A stretch of DNA of 8,129 nt from JACRBK01 sp964427955 (lineage in GTDB: Bacteria > Chloroflexota > Anaerolineae > Aggregatilineales > Aggregatilineaceae): positions 1 through 8,129 of the forward strand of contig CAYRWY010000272.1 of assembly GCA_964427955.1 (NCBI GenBank), read 5' to 3'. The notes beneath the pieces were generated by a model. That model was not told the origin of the DNA, did not search any database, and saw nothing but the letters and a program-made list of their open reading frames with translations. A program made the translations under genes and the position numbers. Every line of letters starts with the position of its first letter. Within the stretch, counting starts at the first letter, position 1. Of this stretch, positions 5,768 through 8,129 are shown in pieces.

Positions 5768-7086
5768 TCGTCGCTCAGCGCCTCACCCGGATCGGCGGTC
5801 ACGGTGCCGCGCGGCTGGTGTTCGAGAATGATCCGCACCGAACGATCATAGGTGAAGTAGTTCCACATCCAATTCACGAACACATTCAGCCGGTTGCGGA
5901 AGCCGAGCAACGTGATCAGGTGCAGACCCAGCCACGCCAGCCAGGCCAGGTAGCCAGTTAACTGGACTTTGTAGAAAATCCAGGCGACGGCGCGGCTGCG
6001 TCCGATGGTCGCCATGATGCCCCGGTCGCGCAGACCGGTGTAGGTGAAGTTCGCCTGCGGCTGGCCTGCGATGCGGCGCAGAATATTCGCAGCAGCGAGC
6101 ATCCCCTGCTGCTTGGCGACCGGGATCAGCATCGGGTAGGGTTCCCCTTTCGGATCTTCCAGGTAGGCCATGTCGCCCACCACGTAGACGGAATCGAGAT
6201 CGCCCACTTCCAGGGTCGGGCGAACGGGCACGCGCCCGGATCGCTGCAAAGGCACGCCCAGCAGGTCGGCCAGGGGTGACGCCTTGACTCCGGCATTCCA
6301 CACCAGGGTATGGGTCGCGATGACGCGCCCGTCGTCCAGGCGGATATGATCCCCGGCGGCTTCGACCACCTGGCGGCCCAGGATGACCTCGACGCCCATG
6401 TCCTCCAACTGCTGGCGCGCGGCGTTTTGCAGCCGGGCGGGATAGGGGTGCAGCAGATGATCCTGCGCCTCGATCAGGATCACGCGCCCGGCAGGATCGG
6501 GAATCTGCCCGGCGTATTCTTTGCTGAGCACGTAGCGATACAGCTCGCGCAAGGCGCCGACGGTTTCCAGGCCGGTCGGCCCCCCGCCGACGACCACCAG
6601 CGTGGTCAGTGCCTCACGCCGGGCCGGATCGTCCAGCCAGGCGGCGTTTTCAAAGCACTTGAGGATGTGATTGCGCAGGACCACGGCTTCCGACAGGGTT
6701 TTCAACCCGAAGGCGTGCTGCTGGATCGACGCGTTGCCGAAGTAGTGAGTCTGGCTCCCGGCGGCAACGATCAGATAGTCATAAGGCTCCTGGCAGGTTT
6801 TGCTCTCGCTCCGGACGGTCACGGTGTGGTGCACGGGGTCGATGGCTTCGACGCTGCCGAGCAGGAAGCGCACGTTCGATCCGCCGTGCAGGATGCCGCG
6901 TACCGGGTAGGCGATCTCGCCCGGCTCCAGGCCGGAGGTGGCGACCTGGTAGAGCAGGGGGGTGAACAGGTGGAAGTTCTGGCGGTCGATCAACAAGACC
7001 TCGACGTCCGCTTTCGCCAGCTTTTTGGTCGCGTACAGACCCCCAAAGCCCGCGCCGATGACGACGACCTTAGGACGATGAGACAT
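5768..7086 (-). CDS. ndh: Type II NADH dehydrogenase (NDH-2), 3' end lost in assembly gap
   Basis: This FAD enzyme oxidises NADH and reduces membrane quinone without pumping protons. It is a peripheral protein on the inner face of the membrane. The visible 439 residues are near the usual family length, so only a few C-terminal residues should be missing. Seen are the FAD-binding GAGFGG (11-16), the NADH-binding GGGPTG followed by Leu-Glu (167-174), the second FAD contact VVGDMA (302-307), and IPVAKQQG (321-328), where the quinone-site motif usually begins AQ but here reads IP. A C-terminal hydrophobic segment (about 375-397) followed by GFRNRLNVFVNW (395-406) is the membrane anchor typical of longer NDH-2 forms. 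The ATG is chosen because AAGGAGG (7098-7092) precedes it by 5 nt. A read-through upstream to 7146 would have no such site. It is divergent from the methyltransferase gene. Confidence 0.94.
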
Positions 7087-7091
7087 GTGGA

Positions 7092-7098
7092 CCTCCTT
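7092..7098 (-). promoter_or_regulatory. Strong Shine-Dalgarno AAGGAGG of NDH-2
   Basis: AAGGAGG on the minus strand stands 5 nt before the ATG at 7086 and decides this start over a longer frame beginning at 7146. Confidence 0.8.
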
Positions 7099-7126
7099 GC
7101 TTTGGGTGTGCCTGGATGGAGTGTAT

Positions 7127-7142
7127 TGTGAAATTTTGCACA
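7127..7142. promoter_or_regulatory. CRP/FNR-like palindrome TGTGA-N6-GCACA upstream of NDH-2
   Basis: TGTGAAATTTTGCACA matches the CRP-type consensus TGTGA-N6-TCACA at 9 of 10 defined bases. It lies 41-56 nt before the NDH-2 ATG in an AT-rich strip. A Rex site would also make sense for an NADH-linked gene, but its half-sites are spaced 2 nt wider. No convincing -35/-10 pair for NDH-2 was found, so activation or repression cannot be assigned. Confidence 0.4.
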
Positions 7143-7217
7143 CCATTTACATGATAGAGATTAACAAAATTAGTCGAGACTGCCCACCTTGACGGGGTAG
7201 GGGGGATCCGGCTCTTT

Positions 7218-7247
7218 TTGACCCGCGGGCGCGCGCTGCCGTAGAAT
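7218..7247 (+). promoter_or_regulatory. Promoter of the methyltransferase, placed for a leaderless mRNA
   Basis: TTGACC (7218-7223, 5 of 6 matches) and TAGAAT (7242-7247, 5 of 6) are 18 nt apart. The ATG begins 8 nt after the last base of the -10, which is where transcription would start. No Shine-Dalgarno exists in the seven bases between. A CCCGCGGG palindrome (7222-7229) touches the -35. Confidence 0.6.
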
Positions 7248-7254
7248 AGACAAC

Positions 7255-8129
7255 ATGGAAACAACCTCTGAAGCGGAAATTCAAGTGCTGATCGCGCTGG
7301 TGGAACTGGCCCGCCCCAAGGAAACCCCCAACAACAATTTCTACACCTTCTATCCGAAAACCCTGGACGAGGCCGCCACCTATTTTCGCCGGTTTCGGAC
7401 CGACTGGGCGGCGGCGTTCGAGAGCCTGAGCGACCAGGGCCTGGTGATCCGGGAGGGGGGCGATTACCGGCTGACCGAGGCGGGATTGATCCAGGCGGAG
7501 CGACTGCGCGATGCCCGCCCGCCGATCTTCTACTGGTACGAGGAGTTTTATACCGAAGCGCCGCGCAGTCCGGCTTTTGCCCAGCACTGCGAGCGGCTGT
7601 ACGGGAAGGCACTGTGCCAGGACGGCTTCAGCGACATGACTCAGATCGATACGCTGATGCGCGCGGCGGAGATCGGGCCGGGCCGCCGGGCGCTGGACCT
7701 GGGCTGCGGGACCGGACAGATCGCGGAATACATCGCGGATGAGACCGGGGCGGCGGTCGTGGGGATGGACTACAGCCCGGCGGCAATAGCCGAAGCCCAG
7801 CGGCGCACGCCGTCCAAGCGGGACCGGCTGTCGTTCCACATCGGGAACCTGGACCGCCTGGATTTCGCGCCCGCGTCGTTCGATACCCTGATCGCGATTG
7901 ATACGCTCTACATGCCGAATGACCTGGACCGCACGCTGGCGCAGATGCGCGCGCTGCTGAAGCCGGGCGGGCGGATGGCGATCTACTATTCCAACATGAT
8001 CTGGGGCGACTCCGCCGCACGCGAGTCGCTGCGGGCCGATCAGACGCCGCTGGGGCTGGCCCTGGGTCGGGCCGGATGGACCTACCAGACCTGGGATTTT
8101 TCGGCGGATATGCACCGGCTGATGCAGCG
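7255..8129 (+). CDS. SAM-dependent class I methyltransferase with N-terminal winged helix, 3' end cut by window edge
   Basis: The visible 291 residues form two parts. Residues 1-85 look like a winged-helix fold (LSDQGLVIREGGDYRLTEAG, 58-77, reads as helix end plus wing). The second part is a Rossmann methyltransferase: motif I LDLGCGTGQ (147-155) for SAM binding, acidic Asp172 at the end of strand 2, FDTLIAIDTLY (209-219) as motif IV, and LLKPGGRMAIYY (234-245) as the post-IV strand. This type commonly methylates small molecules, but the substrate cannot be read from the sequence. The winged helix may bind DNA or act as a dimerisation or substrate lid, as in plant-type O-methyltransferases. 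Only the last strands and the C-terminus should be missing. The ATG has no ribosome-binding site; the promoter box ends 7 nt before it. It is divergent from NDH-2. Confidence 0.9.
   Translation, partial: METTSEAEIQVLIALVELARPKETPNNNFYTFYPKTLDEAATYFRRFRTDWAAAFESLSDQGLVIREGGDYRLTEAGLIQAERLRDARPPIFYWYEEFYTEAPRSPAFAQHCERLYGKALCQDGFSDMTQIDTLMRAAEIGPGRRALDLGCGTGQIAEYIADETGAAVVGMDYSPAAIAEAQRRTPSKRDRLSFHIGNLDRLDFAPASFDTLIAIDTLYMPNDLDRTLAQMRALLKPGGRMAIYYSNMIWGDSAARESLRADQTPLGLALGRAGWTYQTWDFSADMHRLMQ

Noticed and set aside
7126..7143. Rex operator upstream of NDH-2
   Set aside because: The Rex consensus TTGTGAA-N6-TTCACAA needs half-sites 2 nt further apart than those seen here; CRP-type spacing fits better.
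4963..7146. Very long minus-strand open frame running through the Ns
   Set aside because: It is NDH-2 joined across undetermined bases to antisense of the acetyltransferase and kinase genes; the part after the gap has no domain sense.
7147..8115. 322-codon open frame antisense to the methyltransferase
   Set aside because: The opposite strand encodes clear methyltransferase motifs, and this frame's product is Arg/Pro/Gln-rich without a recognisable fold.

Overview
The window is a GC-rich piece of bacterial chromosome with short AT-rich intergenic strips. A run of 100 Ns (5668-5767) shows it comes from a scaffolded, probably environmental, assembly. The gene set is a MarR regulator with an ABC exporter, a transmembrane Ser/Thr kinase with Ca-loop-like motifs in its outer part, a hexapeptide acetyltransferase, a type II NADH dehydrogenase and a winged-helix methyltransferase. 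This mix, and the style of the kinase ectodomain, suggest Chloroflexota (Anaerolineae-like). That placement is an inference; no rRNA or other marker is present.

Layout: (1) 1-1938, minus strand: promoter, operator-like palindrome, MarR-family regulator and an overlapping ABC exporter half-transporter that runs off the left edge. (2) 1939-2036: short intergenic strip with a 9-bp CACAGAG tandem repeat. (3) 2037-2876, minus: an unrecognised soluble protein with an HEVGH motif. (4) 2877-3038: divergent promoter region. (5) 3039-5652, plus: a membrane Ser/Thr kinase followed 13 nt later by a left-handed beta-helix acetyltransferase. (6) 5668-5767: assembly gap. (7) 5768-7086, minus: type II NADH dehydrogenase, its last few codons lost in the gap. 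(8) 7087-7254: divergent intergenic region with a CRP/FNR-like palindrome and a promoter placed so close to the next ATG that the mRNA should be leaderless. (9) 7255-8129, plus: SAM-dependent methyltransferase with an N-terminal winged-helix domain, cut by the right edge.

Functional links: the MarR regulator and exporter form a classic drug- or stress-responsive efflux operon, and the palindrome over the promoter suggests autoregulation. The kinase and acetyltransferase probably share a transcript, which could tie signalling at the membrane to surface-sugar acetylation, though this rests on spacing alone. The NADH dehydrogenase passes electrons from NADH to quinone without pumping protons. 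No mobile element, CRISPR array, tRNA or rRNA was seen. I found no clearly new multi-gene system; the most interesting points are the kinase ectodomain, the HEVGH protein, the regulatory sites and the 9-bp repeats.
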